Source: Rothia sp. SD9660Na
Lineage (GTDB): Bacteria; Actinomycetota; Actinomycetes; Actinomycetales; Micrococcaceae
Length of the DNA stretch: 64,000 nucleotides
Direction: 5' to 3'
NCBI RefSeq assembly: GCF_030064065.1
Contig: NZ_CP125946.1
Coordinates: forward strand, 434,001-498,000
The notes under the pieces are model-generated. The model was not told the DNA's origin and searched no databases. It was given only the letters and a program-made list of their open reading frames with translations. Shown in pieces: positions 1 to 7,273 of the stretch; within the stretch, counting starts at the first letter, position 1; every line of letters begins with the position of its first letter. Position numbers and translations under genes: made by a program.

Positions 1-321
1 CGGTGCGGACAGGATGTTCACAGGCACCCGGTGGAGGGCGCTAGGGCGTCATAAACGTGTCACGGCTGCACCGCTAAAGAGGGCGCTGGGAGCTTTGCTA
101 CCTGAAATGACGGGAGAGCAGAACTGCTGCCCTTATCCACAAGTAACACTTCTCTTTACGTCATCTCAGGCAACTGGAAAGCTACAGGTACCTCGGGTGA
201 AGGCCCCGGCGTCTTTCTCACTACCTCAACCCGCCCCTTACCCCGTCTTCACCCGAGCCCACCCGAAAAAACACAGCACCTCGGCAAGGCTGCCGAGGAG
301 CGCCACATCAAGGAGGAAACC
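1..321. other. Gene-poor start of window with leader hairpin
   Basis: No convincing gene is visible here. The one longer open frame (from about base 14) runs across the start of the DUF4244 gene and has Ser/Pro/Thr-rich, non-conserved composition. Just ahead of the ribosome-binding site of the next gene there is a perfect 8-bp stem-loop (CCTCGGCA at 279-286, TGCCGAGG at 291-298, loop AGGC), probably in the mRNA leader. Bases 1-54 could be the tail of an upstream gene (in frame 1 there is a stop at 52-54), but the tail is too short to identify. Confidence 0.5.
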
Positions 322-621
322 GTGTCGAACACTCACCCCACATCATCTGTCGTTGGTAGCAAGTTCTCCCACCACTGGGAACACCTACCTGCACCTGAAC
401 AGCACCTGCAACAGCGCGCAAGTGCCCCTGACCTTGTAGAAGGCCAGGTCTTTCAGGCCGGTCTCGACGATCCCGAAGCGGGCGCTACGACCGCCGAGTA
501 CGGAATCGTTATGCTGGCGGCCGTAGGCTTTGCGGGTCTGCTCGTGGTCATCCTCAAATCTGAAGAAGTCCGTCAGATGCTGCTGGGGCTTGTGCAAACA
601 GCTCTCTCAACCGGAGCGTAG
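322..621 (+). CDS. DUF4244 protein, Flp pilin-like
   Basis: A 99-residue protein starting at GTG with an AGGAGG box at 311-316. Residues 1-50 are polar. Residues 52-80 hold a G-A-T-T-A-E-Y motif followed by a single hydrophobic segment (GIVMLAAVGFAGLLVVILKS), the arrangement of class III (Flp) prepilins and of the actinobacterial DUF4244 family. In known Tad loci such proteins are cleaved by a TadV-type peptidase and assemble into thin pili or stay in the membrane. Two TadE-like genes follow on the same strand, so this is the pilin end of a Tad locus whose ATPase and platform genes would lie upstream, outside the window. The pilin role is inferred from family and context. Confidence 0.85.
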   Translation: MSNTHPTSSVVGSKFSHHWEHLPAPEQHLQQRASAPDLVEGQVFQAGLDDPEAGATTAEYGIVMLAAVGFAGLLVVILKSEEVRQMLLGLVQTALSTGA

Positions 622-629
622 ACCGCCTT

Positions 630-671
630 CTGTCTCTGTGCCCGGGCTGAACCGCTTGGGCGCAGAGACAG
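630..671 (+). other. Intercistronic stem-loop after pilin-like gene
   Basis: A 14-bp stem with one G.T pair (CTGTCTCTGTGCCC at 630-643, GGGCGCAGAGACAG at 658-671) and a 14-nt loop lies between the DUF4244 and TadE-like genes. No T-run follows, so it is more likely an mRNA-stabilising or attenuating element than a full terminator. It would favour pilin over minor subunits. Confidence 0.6.
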
Positions 672-734
672 GACAATCCGTCATCGATACCTGAAAACCC
701 TGGAACCCTCAGCCCAAGATAAGGTGGTGATACC

Positions 735-1115
735 GTGCAGACCCTAGCCGCAACAGAAGATGAGAGAGGGTCAAGCACTGCCGAATTTGCGGTGATGCTC
801 CCGGCTCTTGTGTTCGTTCTGGCCCTGGTGCTGGGAGCTGCCGCAACCGGTATTGTGCAACTCAAACTGGAAGAGGGCGCTCGCCTAGGAGCCCGGGCAG
901 CAGCCCGCGGGGAAACAGCCGAGACCGTAACCCGCATCGTGCAGGAGATAGACCCCGCAGCTACGGTCACCCTGGCTCAGGATGACGACATGACGGTCGT
1001 AACGGTGAGCAGGCAGGCTCCGGGAGTTGTGGGAAAGGTCAGCGGCTGGACGCTTACCGCCGATGCACAGGCCCTCACCGAATACAGTGCTAACACCGGG
1101 GGTGCTGACTCATGA
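735..1115 (+). CDS. TadE-like pilus assembly protein
   Basis: A 126-residue protein starting at GTG (735), preceded by AAGGTGG. Residues 11-20 contain the R-G-S-S-T-A-E-F motif with the invariant Glu of TadE-type pseudopilins, followed by one transmembrane helix at about 20-45 and an alpha/beta C-terminal part. TadE-like minor subunits are inserted in the membrane and help build the Flp/Tad pilus. The gene overlaps the next one by 4 nt (ATGA), which suggests translational coupling. Confidence 0.85.
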   Translation: MQTLAATEDERGSSTAEFAVMLPALVFVLALVLGAAATGIVQLKLEEGARLGARAAARGETAETVTRIVQEIDPAATVTLAQDDDMTVVTVSRQAPGVVGKVSGWTLTADAQALTEYSANTGGADS

Positions 1116-1486
1116 ATCGCGAAGTCGAGCGGGAACGAGGAAGCAGCACCGTTGCCACGGTGGGCCTGGTCTGCGCTCTTCTTATTCTCGGCGCTATCTG
1201 TGCCGGACTCATTGGGGTCATCACCGCGCAGCACCGGGCAGCGGCAGCAGCAGATCTAGCCGCCCTTGCCGCAGCAGACGCAGCCCGTGGTCTTGCTCCC
1301 GGAGAGCCCTGCGCGGTAGCCGAGCGCGTTACCCAATCCAACGGGGCCCAACTGGGTGGCTGCGGCCAGCCTGCCGGGTTGGGCGGGACGGTGGACGTCC
1401 GCACCCTCGTTGATATCGCCGGCCCCTTCGCTTTCCTTGGCCCCGCTGAGGGCCTGTCCCGGGCTGGGCCGCCTGACTCCTCATAA
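1112..1486 (+). CDS. TadE-like protein of helicase/secretion neighbourhood
   Basis: A 124-residue protein with a short basic N-terminus, a G-S-S-T-V-A motif at about 10-15, one membrane helix at about 16-40, then an Ala-rich stretch and a Cys-containing tail. It resembles the family that typically lies next to the DECH helicase in Actinobacteria (the Rv3654c type), and that helicase is indeed the facing neighbour. It shares the Tad pilin-like N-terminus with the upstream gene but lacks the conserved Glu of true TadE. The exact molecular role is not known; a minor pilin or assembly part is the reasonable guess. Confidence 0.8.
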   Translation: MNREVERERGSSTVATVGLVCALLILGAICAGLIGVITAQHRAAAAADLAALAAADAARGLAPGEPCAVAERVTQSNGAQLGGCGQPAGLGGTVDVRTLVDIAGPFAFLGPAEGLSRAGPPDSS

Positions 1487-1516
1487 CCGAGGCCAGTCCC
1501 GCTCGCTATACCACGG

Positions 1517-4171
1517 CTAGAAGGGGTCGTCGGTAGCGGCGAAACCGGTCAAAGACTCAGCTACACCCACCGGGGTAGGCTTCCCCTCGTCCCGGTGCCC
1601 CACCGCGTAACTCCCGGCTCCTGTTGCCTCAGCTACCGGGCTTTCAGCAGCCGGGCCTAAAGGCTTGAGCAGTCTTCTGCGCCCTTCATCGGTGAGTTCA
1701 TCAGCCTCAAAGAGCAGGGCAGCTAAAAGTTGGGCGGCGCCCGCCTTGTGCAGGGGCTCGTTCCGGTTACCGCACTTGGGGGACTGCACACACGATGGGC
1801 AGCCCAGCTCGCACTCGCAGGCCAAAATCGTATCGAGGGTGGCCCGCAGCCAATGGCCCACCTGCTCAAAGCCCCGCTCGGCAAAGCCAGCCCCGCCAGG
1901 GTGGCCGTCGTAGACGAAAATCGTGGGCTGTTCGGTATCGATATGAAAGGCGGTCGATAAACCACCGATATCCCACCGGTCGCAGGTAGCGACTAGGGGG
2001 AGCAAGCCAATAGCAGCGTGCTCAGCAGCATGCAAGGCCCCGGGGATATCCCGCTCATGAATCCCAGCAGCATGGAGCAGAGTAGCTGGCATAGCCCACC
2101 AGATAGCCGTGGTCTGCAGCTCCTGCGGGGCAAGGTCAAGCGGCTCATCACCCAGAACCTGTTGACCCACCAGGGACTTCCGCTGGTAGCCCACCACCTG
2201 GGAACGAACCCGCACCCTGCCATAGTTCAACGACACCTGCCCCTGCTGCCGCGTTTCCTCAGCACCCAGCACGGTAACTTCGGTGATATCACGAGACTGG
2301 GTGTAATAATTGGGGCTCACCGCAGAGACCGCGATAACCTTGTTGTCCTCATCAAGATCTTCCACCACATAGGTCTTGCCCTGGTGAGTGTAAATAGCGC
2401 CGGGGTGCCCCTGGGAGTGGGCATGGCCGTCGTCCATACTGCCAATCACGGCACCCGTTTCGCCGTCAATAATCTGCAGGGGAGAACCACCCCCACGCAG
2501 GTTCACAAAGTCACTGGCAGACTCGGGGTGGGTCCAGAACCAGCCGGTGGCCCGCTGCCTCAGGTAGCCCTGCTCCACCAGGCGGCCCAACAGCGCCTCG
2601 GTGGTGCGCCCAAAGACCATGAGCTCCTCCCGGCGCAGGGGAATCTCAGCTGCCGCAGCACACAGATGCGGACTAAGCACATAGGGGTTCTCAGGGTCGA
2701 AAACGGTTTTTTCAACCGGCCGGTCAAAAATATCTTCGGGGTGGTGTATCAGGTAGGTATCGAGGGGATCTTCGCTGGCAATCAGGACGGCAAAAGCGTC
2801 CTGCCCTGCCCTGCCCGCTCGTCCTATCTGCTGGTAGAAGGACGCCCGCGTGCCCGGCCAGCCGCCCACCAATACGGCATCCAGCCCCGCAATATCAATA
2901 CCTAGCTCCAGGGCGTTGGTCGAGGCTACGCCCAGAATCTCACCCCGGCGCAGGCTGGCCTCAAGGGCCCGCCGTTCCTCGGGCAAGTAGCCCGCCCGAT
3001 AGGCTGCGATACGGGCAGAAAGGCCGGGCTCAACCTCATCGAGATAGCGGCCAGCGGTCTGCGCGATAGCTTCAGCCCCGCGACGGGACTTAATAAAGGA
3101 AATTGTGCGGGTACGGTTTACCACCAGGTCGGTGAGCATCTCAGCGCTCTGGGTAATGACCGACTTACGCACCGGCGCCCCGTTCTCACCCGCACCACTG
3201 CCCTGGGCACCGGGTCGAACGCCCACCCCGTTGGCGTGGGCAGAAAGCTTGTCATTGACCGCAGCCGCATCGTTAAACTCCGGCTCCCACAAGAGCACAT
3301 GGGTAGTGCCGCGCGGAGCGGTACTCTCAGTTACCGCGGTAACCGCAGTGGGCCGCGACCCAATCAGCCGGGCAAAAGACTCAGCAGGCTCAGCGCTGGT
3401 AGCAGATGCCCCAATAAACACCGGGGTAGCACCGTAGTAGCGGCACACTCGCCGCAAGCGCCTCATCAGCAGAGAAACATGGGCCCCAAAGACGCCCCGG
3501 TAACCGTGGGCCTCATCCACGATCACATACTTGAGCTTGCGCAAAAAACCAGCCCAGCGGGCATGGTTGGGCAAGATGGCGTGGTGCAACATATCCGGGT
3601 TAGCCAGAATGAAGTTGGCGCGTTCGCGAATAAAGCGGCGGTCGGCCTGCGGAGTATCGCCGTCGTAGCTCTCAGCCACGAGCCCGGGTAGCCCCAGATT
3701 GCGCAGGGAGGCTAGCTGGTCTGCCGCTAGGGCCTTGGTGGGGGAGAGGTAGAGGGCCGTTGCCCGGCCTGAATCAAAGCCGCTAGCTTGGGCTTCGAAT
3801 TCGCCCCGGTAGATAGCGTCAAGGGCGGGTAGCTGGTAGGCCAGGGACTTGCCCGAGGCAGTTCCCGTTGCCAGAATGACGTGCCTGTTGCCGGGGGAGT
3901 CGTGCGCGGCTGTTGCCGCCTGCACCTGGTGTAGATAGGGCTCGGCGACCCCTAGGTTCTGGTAGGCCTCAACCACCCGCGGGTGGGCCCAGGACGGCCA
4001 GGGGGCAGTTTCTGCGCGCCGGGCAGGCAGGGTGCGCACATGGGTGACCTGCTCAGGTAAGGACGCCAGCCCCAGCTGGTCGAGCACCACGGCCAGTTCA
4101 CCGGGCTGGGGAGCGCGAGTGGACGGGGCTCCGGCTGGGTGTGAGCGCGAGGGAAAGGCATCGGTAGGCAC
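1517..4171 (-). CDS. DEAD/DEAH-box helicase, DECH family
   Basis: An 884-residue superfamily 2 helicase. The Walker A motif ATGTASGKS is at 101-109 and DEAH at 219-222. The second RecA domain carries the A-S-T-N-A-L-E-L-G-I-D-I-A-G-L-D-A-V-L motif V and the Q-I-G-R-A-G-R-A-G motif VI. Near residue 800 there is a cluster C-E-C-E-L-G-C-P-S-C-V-Q-S-P-K-C typical of DUF1998-type zinc-binding ends. Length and ends match the helicase/secretion-neighbourhood family (TIGR03817-like; Hrq1-like architecture). It lies convergent to the TadE-like genes, 30 bp apart. A DNA repair or processing helicase is the likely role; the link with Tad pili is positional only. Confidence 0.92.
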   Translation of the reverse strand: MPTDAFPSRSHPAGAPSTRAPQPGELAVVLDQLGLASLPEQVTHVRTLPARRAETAPWPSWAHPRVVEAYQNLGVAEPYLHQVQAATAAHDSPGNRHVILATGTASGKSLAYQLPALDAIYRGEFEAQASGFDSGRATALYLSPTKALAADQLASLRNLGLPGLVAESYDGDTPQADRRFIRERANFILANPDMLHHAILPNHARWAGFLRKLKYVIVDEAHGYRGVFGAHVSLLMRRLRRVCRYYGATPVFIGASATSAEPAESFARLIGSRPTAVTAVTESTAPRGTTHVLLWEPEFNDAAAVNDKLSAHANGVGVRPGAQGSGAGENGAPVRKSVITQSAEMLTDLVVNRTRTISFIKSRRGAEAIAQTAGRYLDEVEPGLSARIAAYRAGYLPEERRALEASLRRGEILGVASTNALELGIDIAGLDAVLVGGWPGTRASFYQQIGRAGRAGQDAFAVLIASEDPLDTYLIHHPEDIFDRPVEKTVFDPENPYVLSPHLCAAAAEIPLRREELMVFGRTTEALLGRLVEQGYLRQRATGWFWTHPESASDFVNLRGGGSPLQIIDGETGAVIGSMDDGHAHSQGHPGAIYTHQGKTYVVEDLDEDNKVIAVSAVSPNYYTQSRDITEVTVLGAEETRQQGQVSLNYGRVRVRSQVVGYQRKSLVGQQVLGDEPLDLAPQELQTTAIWWAMPATLLHAAGIHERDIPGALHAAEHAAIGLLPLVATCDRWDIGGLSTAFHIDTEQPTIFVYDGHPGGAGFAERGFEQVGHWLRATLDTILACECELGCPSCVQSPKCGNRNEPLHKAGAAQLLAALLFEADELTDEGRRRLLKPLGPAAESPVAEATGAGSYAVGHRDEGKPTPVGVAESLTGFAATDDPF

Positions 4172-4254
4172 CCGTCTATTATGGCACCGCGAGAGCGCGC
4201 GTAAATATTTGCTCTTTCTACCCCGTTATCTGTGACCTGCACTATAAGGGGTGG

Positions 4255-4260
4255 GATAAT
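4255..4260 (+). promoter_or_regulatory. -10 box of leaderless PPOX gene
   Basis: GATAAT lies 7 nt before the ATG at 4268, so the transcript is predicted to begin at the start codon. This favours 4268 over the upstream GTG (4232) and ATG (4259). Confidence 0.5.
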
Positions 4261-4267
4261 GGGCTGT

Positions 4268-4708
4268 ATGAGTATTCCAATGAACATTCAGGGTAAGAAG
4301 GCCACCGAGCAGGAGCCTGTGGTTACGGTCCTCACCGAAGAGCAGATTTGGGAGCTGATTGAGGGCACCCGGTTTGCCCGTCTGGGTACGGTAGGCGAGG
4401 ACGGCTACGTGCACATCACCCCGCTCAACATTGTGACTGACGGGGTTCGCATTTTCTTCCGAACCGCTTCCGGTAGCAAGCTCACCCAGCTTTTGCTCAA
4501 TGAGAAAGTAACCGTGCAGTTCGACCGGGCTGAGGGCAGCCACGCCTACTCGGTCAATGTCTTTGCTACAGCCCGTCTGCTGACTGAAACCCGCGACATT
4601 GACTACGTTGGCAAGCTCAACCTTGAGCCCTGGCTCAATACCGAGAAGCTGGAGTTTGTGGAGCTGACCCCGCAGAAAATGACCGGGCGCCGCTTTCGCC
4701 TGGGCTAG
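4268..4708 (+). CDS. Pyridoxamine 5'-phosphate oxidase family protein
   Basis: A protein of about 146 residues with the split-barrel fold of flavin or F420-binding PPOX-like proteins. Conserved stretches are the early F-A-R-L-G-T-V, then H-I-T-P-L-N-I-V-T-D-G and I-F-F-R-T-A-S-G-S-K-L, and a C-terminal G-R-R-F. No PNPOx C-terminal dimerisation domain is present, so it is unlikely to be the true vitamin B6 enzyme. A flavin or deazaflavin-dependent reductase or cofactor-binding role is more likely. The start at 4268 is chosen because a GATAAT box sits 7 nt upstream. A paralog lies at 8927-9346. Confidence 0.8.
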   Translation: MSIPMNIQGKKATEQEPVVTVLTEEQIWELIEGTRFARLGTVGEDGYVHITPLNIVTDGVRIFFRTASGSKLTQLLLNEKVTVQFDRAEGSHAYSVNVFATARLLTETRDIDYVGKLNLEPWLNTEKLEFVELTPQKMTGRRFRLG

Positions 4709-4745
4709 GAGCGCCAGTCGCCGCCCCACCGAGGGGCATAAGGTC

Positions 4746-4751
4746 TAAAAT
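4746..4751 (+). promoter_or_regulatory. -10 box of leaderless trhO
   Basis: TAAAAT ends 6 nt before the GTG start at 4758. No Shine-Dalgarno sequence is present, which fits a leaderless mRNA. Confidence 0.55.
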
Positions 4752-4757
4752 AAGGGT

Positions 4758-5642
4758 GTGTCTCAAGAAAAAATTATCCTCTACTACTGCTTTGCCCCTG
4801 TGACCGACCCCAAGGCCGTGATGCTGTGGCAGCGTGCCCTCTGCGAGAAGCTGGGCCTGACCGGCCGCATCCTGATCTCTAAGCACGGCATCAACGGTAC
4901 CCTGGGCGGCGACATCAACGCCCTGAAACAGTACGGCAAGACTACTCGCCAGTACCCCGGCTTTGAAAAGCTCGAACTCAAGTGGTCCGACGGTAGCGCC
5001 AGTGACTTCCCCCGTCTTTCCGTCAAAGCCCGCGATGAAATCGTCGCCTTCGGCACCCCCGATGAACTCATCGTCGATGAAAACGGTGTGGTGGGCGGAG
5101 GCGTGCACCTGAAGCCCGAAGAAGTCAACAAGCTGGTTGAAGAACGTGGCGACGAGGTTATCTTCTTCGACGGCCGCAACGCCTTCGAAGCAAAAATCGG
5201 CAAGTTCAAGAACGCCATTGTGCCCGATGTACGCACCACCCATGACTTCATCAAAGAAATCGAATCGGGCAAGTACGACGACCTCAAAGACAAGCCCGTC
5301 ATCACCTACTGCACCGGCGGTATCCGCTGCGAAATTCTTTCGGCCCTGATGAAGAACCGCGGCTTCAAAGAGATTTACCAGATCGACGGTGGCATCGTGC
5401 GCTACGGCGAAAAGTACGGTGACTCTGGCCTCTGGGAGGGCTCACTCTATATCTTCGACAAACGCCAGCACATGAACTTCTCACCCGACACCGTCACCAT
5501 CGGCGAGTGCGAACACTGCGGCGCTAAGGCCAACATCTTCGTCAACCTCGATGTGGACGGAGTACGCGACCTGGTGCTTCTGTGCCCCGACTGCCAAGCG
5601 AAAGCAGAGGCCGAGCGTGAGGCTGCGGCAACGTCAGCATGA
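4758..5642 (+). CDS. trhO: tRNA uridine(34) hydroxylase (rhodanese family)
   Basis: A 294-residue protein of the YceA/TrhO family, which makes 5-hydroxyuridine at position 34 of certain tRNAs using oxygen. An acylphosphatase-like N-terminal domain (about 1-95) is followed by a rhodanese domain (about 125-230) with the active-site loop Y-C-T-G-G-I-R-C-E, catalytic Cys at about 185. The C-terminus has a C-E-H-C-G...C-P-D-C pattern suggesting a small zinc site, common in this family. It overlaps the next gene by 4 nt. The older name, rhodanese-related sulfurtransferase, describes the same family. Confidence 0.92.
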   Translation: MSQEKIILYYCFAPVTDPKAVMLWQRALCEKLGLTGRILISKHGINGTLGGDINALKQYGKTTRQYPGFEKLELKWSDGSASDFPRLSVKARDEIVAFGTPDELIVDENGVVGGGVHLKPEEVNKLVEERGDEVIFFDGRNAFEAKIGKFKNAIVPDVRTTHDFIKEIESGKYDDLKDKPVITYCTGGIRCEILSALMKNRGFKEIYQIDGGIVRYGEKYGDSGLWEGSLYIFDKRQHMNFSPDTVTIGECEHCGAKANIFVNLDVDGVRDLVLLCPDCQAKAEAEREAAATSA

Positions 5643-6172
5643 GTGAGCAGAAAACCCCAGCTTACGAGACAGCTCTGATTGAGTACGGTACCTTCATGGT
5701 TGCCGGCGTCACCGACCCTGCGACCGAAGAGAGCGATTTTGGCTCCTGGTGGGAGCGCCTTTATGGCAAGCTAGAGTCGGGCGGGGGTGACCTGGCCGCC
5801 CAGCGCCTGGCTGCGGTAGAAAAGCTACAGAAGGTGGGCGTCGTCATGCCGGACGCCGACGATACCGGTTTTACCTACACGGCGGGCTTCATTGTGCCCG
5901 GCGGTATTAAGGACGTCGCAACCCTGGGGCTGACCGGCGTGATGGTACCGGCTGCTATGTACGCTACCGTCCTGGTGCAGGGGGCCATTACCCCGGGCGT
6001 CCCCCCTGCCCATATCAAGGCGGGCTTCAACCACCTGGCCAGCACCTTTATCCCTTCTAAGGGGCTGGAGCCTACCGGCGTCTGCCTAGAAGTATACGGG
6101 CCCGGTGAAATTACTGATGAGAATTACCGTATGTATCTCTGGCAGGCTGTAACGAGCCCGCAGGCCGCTTAA
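5639..6172 (+). CDS. GyrI-like effector-binding domain protein
   Basis: A 177-residue protein. Residues about 95-172 read like the GyrI-like small-molecule-binding fold: a [13 protein letters not shown] turn, then a helix with [10 protein letters not shown], then C-L-E-V-Y-G-P and a closing Y-L-W-Q-A-V strand. The N-terminal 90 residues have no clear match, and there is no DNA-binding domain. Stand-alone GyrI-like proteins bind or hydrolyse small hydrophobic compounds. The start overlaps the trhO stop (ATGA), so it is probably co-translated with trhO; no functional link between the two is known to me. Confidence 0.6.
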   Translation: MSEQKTPAYETALIEYGTFMVAGVTDPATEESDFGSWWERLYGKLESGGGDLAAQRLAAVEKLQKVGVVMPDADDTGFTYTAGFIVPGGIKDVATLGLTGVMVPAAMYATVLVQGAITPGVPPAHIKAGFNHLASTFIPSKGLEPTGVCLEVYGPGEITDENYRMYLWQAVTSPQAA

Positions 6173-6182
6173 AGAGACAATA

Positions 6183-6218
6183 AAATACCTCCCGCAGTGC
6201 GATATGCGGGAGGTATTT
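6183..6218. terminator. Bidirectional terminator
   Basis: A perfect 14-bp stem (AAATACCTCCCGCA at 6183-6196, TGCGGGAGGTATTT at 6205-6218) with an 8-nt loop. A/T-rich arms at both ends give T-runs on both strands. It separates the rightward trhO pair from the leftward small gene at 6294-6434. Confidence 0.9.
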
Positions 6219-6293
6219 CTCTCTAAAGTATGTGCGCTTGCGCGCCCCTGGATAACGGTTGAACTGGTGTGGTAATACCGAAGGGAAAAATCT

Positions 6294-6434
6294 TTAGGAG
6301 TTCTGCTCTGCGGCCAGTTCGGCCTCAAGCTTCTCGATAATCTCTGCGATGAAGGCGGGGCCACCGTTAGCGGCCTTTTCCTTCCAGTCAGCGATGGACT
6401 TTTCCAGTTCGGCAATTTTTTCTGCATTTGCCAT
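6294..6434 (-). CDS. Small hypothetical helical protein, 46 aa
   Basis: A 46-codon frame reading M-A-N-A-E-K-I-A-E-L-E-K-S-I-A-D-W-K-E-K and ending in A-A-E-Q-N-S. It is strongly charged and Glu/Lys/Ala-rich, with heptad-like spacing, predicted as two amphipathic helices around a G-G-P turn. A TATATT box sits exactly 6 nt before the ATG and the shared terminator at 6183-6218 follows, so the unit has its own promoter and terminator. I do not recognise the family. The clean transcription unit makes it a better candidate than most short frames. Confidence 0.65.
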   Translation of the reverse strand: MANAEKIAELEKSIADWKEKAANGGPAFIAEIIEKLEAELAAEQNS

Positions 6435-6440
6435 AAGGTA

Positions 6441-6446
6441 AATATA
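6441..6446 (-). promoter_or_regulatory. -10 box of leaderless small gene
   Basis: On the minus strand TATATT is followed by TACCTT and then the ATG at 6434. This is the best-matching leaderless -10 box in the left half of the window. Confidence 0.6.
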
Positions 6447-6478
6447 ACCCAGACCTCTAGAAAAAATTGCCTTGATTA

Positions 6479-6919
6479 CTATTTAACCTTTTCCCAGCTT
6501 TCGATGGGGCCGGGGACGACGGTGAAGAGGGGGTGGGTGACTTTGCTTGGTGACGTGGCAAAATGCTGGTCATACCACTGAGGTGAACGGGTTTTTACTT
6601 TTTCTGCCAAAAATGAGATTTCGTAGTCCAGCTGATCGTCGGTAACAGGGATCGGGGCTAGGTCGTTTCTGGCCGGGAGCACCAGCAAACCGCGATTGAA
6701 GCTATAGCCCCGCCTGTCAGCTTCGTCAGCCAGTCCGTGCAGATAGGTGCAGATGTAGGCTAGGGGGTCGCTAGAGGCTTTGAAACGGTCGAGCTGGGGG
6801 TGGTTGGTGTAGCCCTTGGTGAGACCCTGGAGCACTTTCTGGGCAAGCAGGGTCTCACGCCAGCAGGCTACTAGCCCCTTAGCGTCGAGCAGGGAGGGAT
6901 GAACAGACCAAATGCGCAC
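6479..6919 (-). CDS. Pyrimidine dimer DNA glycosylase family protein
   Basis: A 146-residue protein with a GTG start. The N-terminus M-R-I-W-S-V-H-P-S-L-L-D followed by K-G-L-V-A-C-W-R-E-T-L-L-A-Q-K-V-L and K-G-Y-T-N-H-P-Q-L-D-R-F matches the Pyr_excise family (phage T4 endonuclease V relatives). These excise UV-induced pyrimidine dimers by a beta-elimination glycosylase/AP-lyase mechanism. The start codon overlaps the stop of the upstream gene by 1 nt, so the two are probably translated together. Enzyme activity is inferred from family only; some members have not been tested. Confidence 0.82.
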   Translation of the reverse strand: MRIWSVHPSLLDAKGLVACWRETLLAQKVLQGLTKGYTNHPQLDRFKASSDPLAYICTYLHGLADEADRRGYSFNRGLLVLPARNDLAPIPVTDDQLDYEISFLAEKVKTRSPQWYDQHFATSPSKVTHPLFTVVPGPIESWEKVK

Positions 6920-7236
6920 TAGCGGTCAGCTCTTCGGGCAATAGCTTCTTCGAGGCGGTCGAGTTTGCCGGTGAGTTCGCCGGAGTTGTGACCTGGGCGA
7001 ATATCGGCTTTGAGCACGAGGGAGACCCGGTTGCCGTGCTTTCCAACGGCTTCAGTGGCGGCTTTGATGACGGCCATGCACTCGTCCCAGTCACCTTCGA
7101 TGGTGGTAAACATGGCGTCGGTGCGGTGGGGCAGGCCCGAATCGCGGACGATCTGGACGGCTTCTGCAACGGCGTCGTGTACGGACCCAGACGGGTCTCC
7201 GCCGCCGGTGGGAGCTACTGAGAAAGCAAATAACAT
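6919..7236 (-). CDS. MTH1187-type thiamine-binding family protein
   Basis: A 105-residue protein with the ferredoxin-like fold signature of the MTH1187/YkoF (DUF77) family: an N-terminal strand L-F-A-F-S-V-A-P, a G-L-P-H-R-T-D-A-M-F-T-T-I-E-G-D-W-D-E-C motif at about 34-53, and V-S-L-V-L-K-A-D-I-R near 71-80. Members bind thiamine or its pyrimidine precursors, but the cellular role is mostly open. It overlaps the DNA glycosylase gene by 1 nt. Confidence 0.8.
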   Translation of the reverse strand: MLFAFSVAPTGGGDPSGSVHDAVAEAVQIVRDSGLPHRTDAMFTTIEGDWDECMAVIKAATEAVGKHGNRVSLVLKADIRPGHNSGELTGKLDRLEEAIARRADR

Positions 7237-7261
7237 GTCTCTACCGTACCGCTCATACGGT

Positions 7262-7267
7262 TAAATA
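7262..7267 (+). promoter_or_regulatory. -10 box of leaderless methyltransferase gene
   Basis: TAAATA (or TTAAAT one base earlier) lies 6-7 nt before the GTG at 7274. No ribosome-binding site is visible. Confidence 0.45.
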
Positions 7268-7273
7268 GAGAGC

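Noticed and set aside
14..439. Open frame overlapping the DUF4244 gene
   Set aside because: Low-complexity Ser/Pro/Thr composition, no ribosome-binding site, and it overlaps a gene with clear family motifs.
2018..2905. 295-codon frame antisense to the helicase gene
   Set aside because: It mirrors the codon pattern of the helicase gene, and the product shows no domain features.
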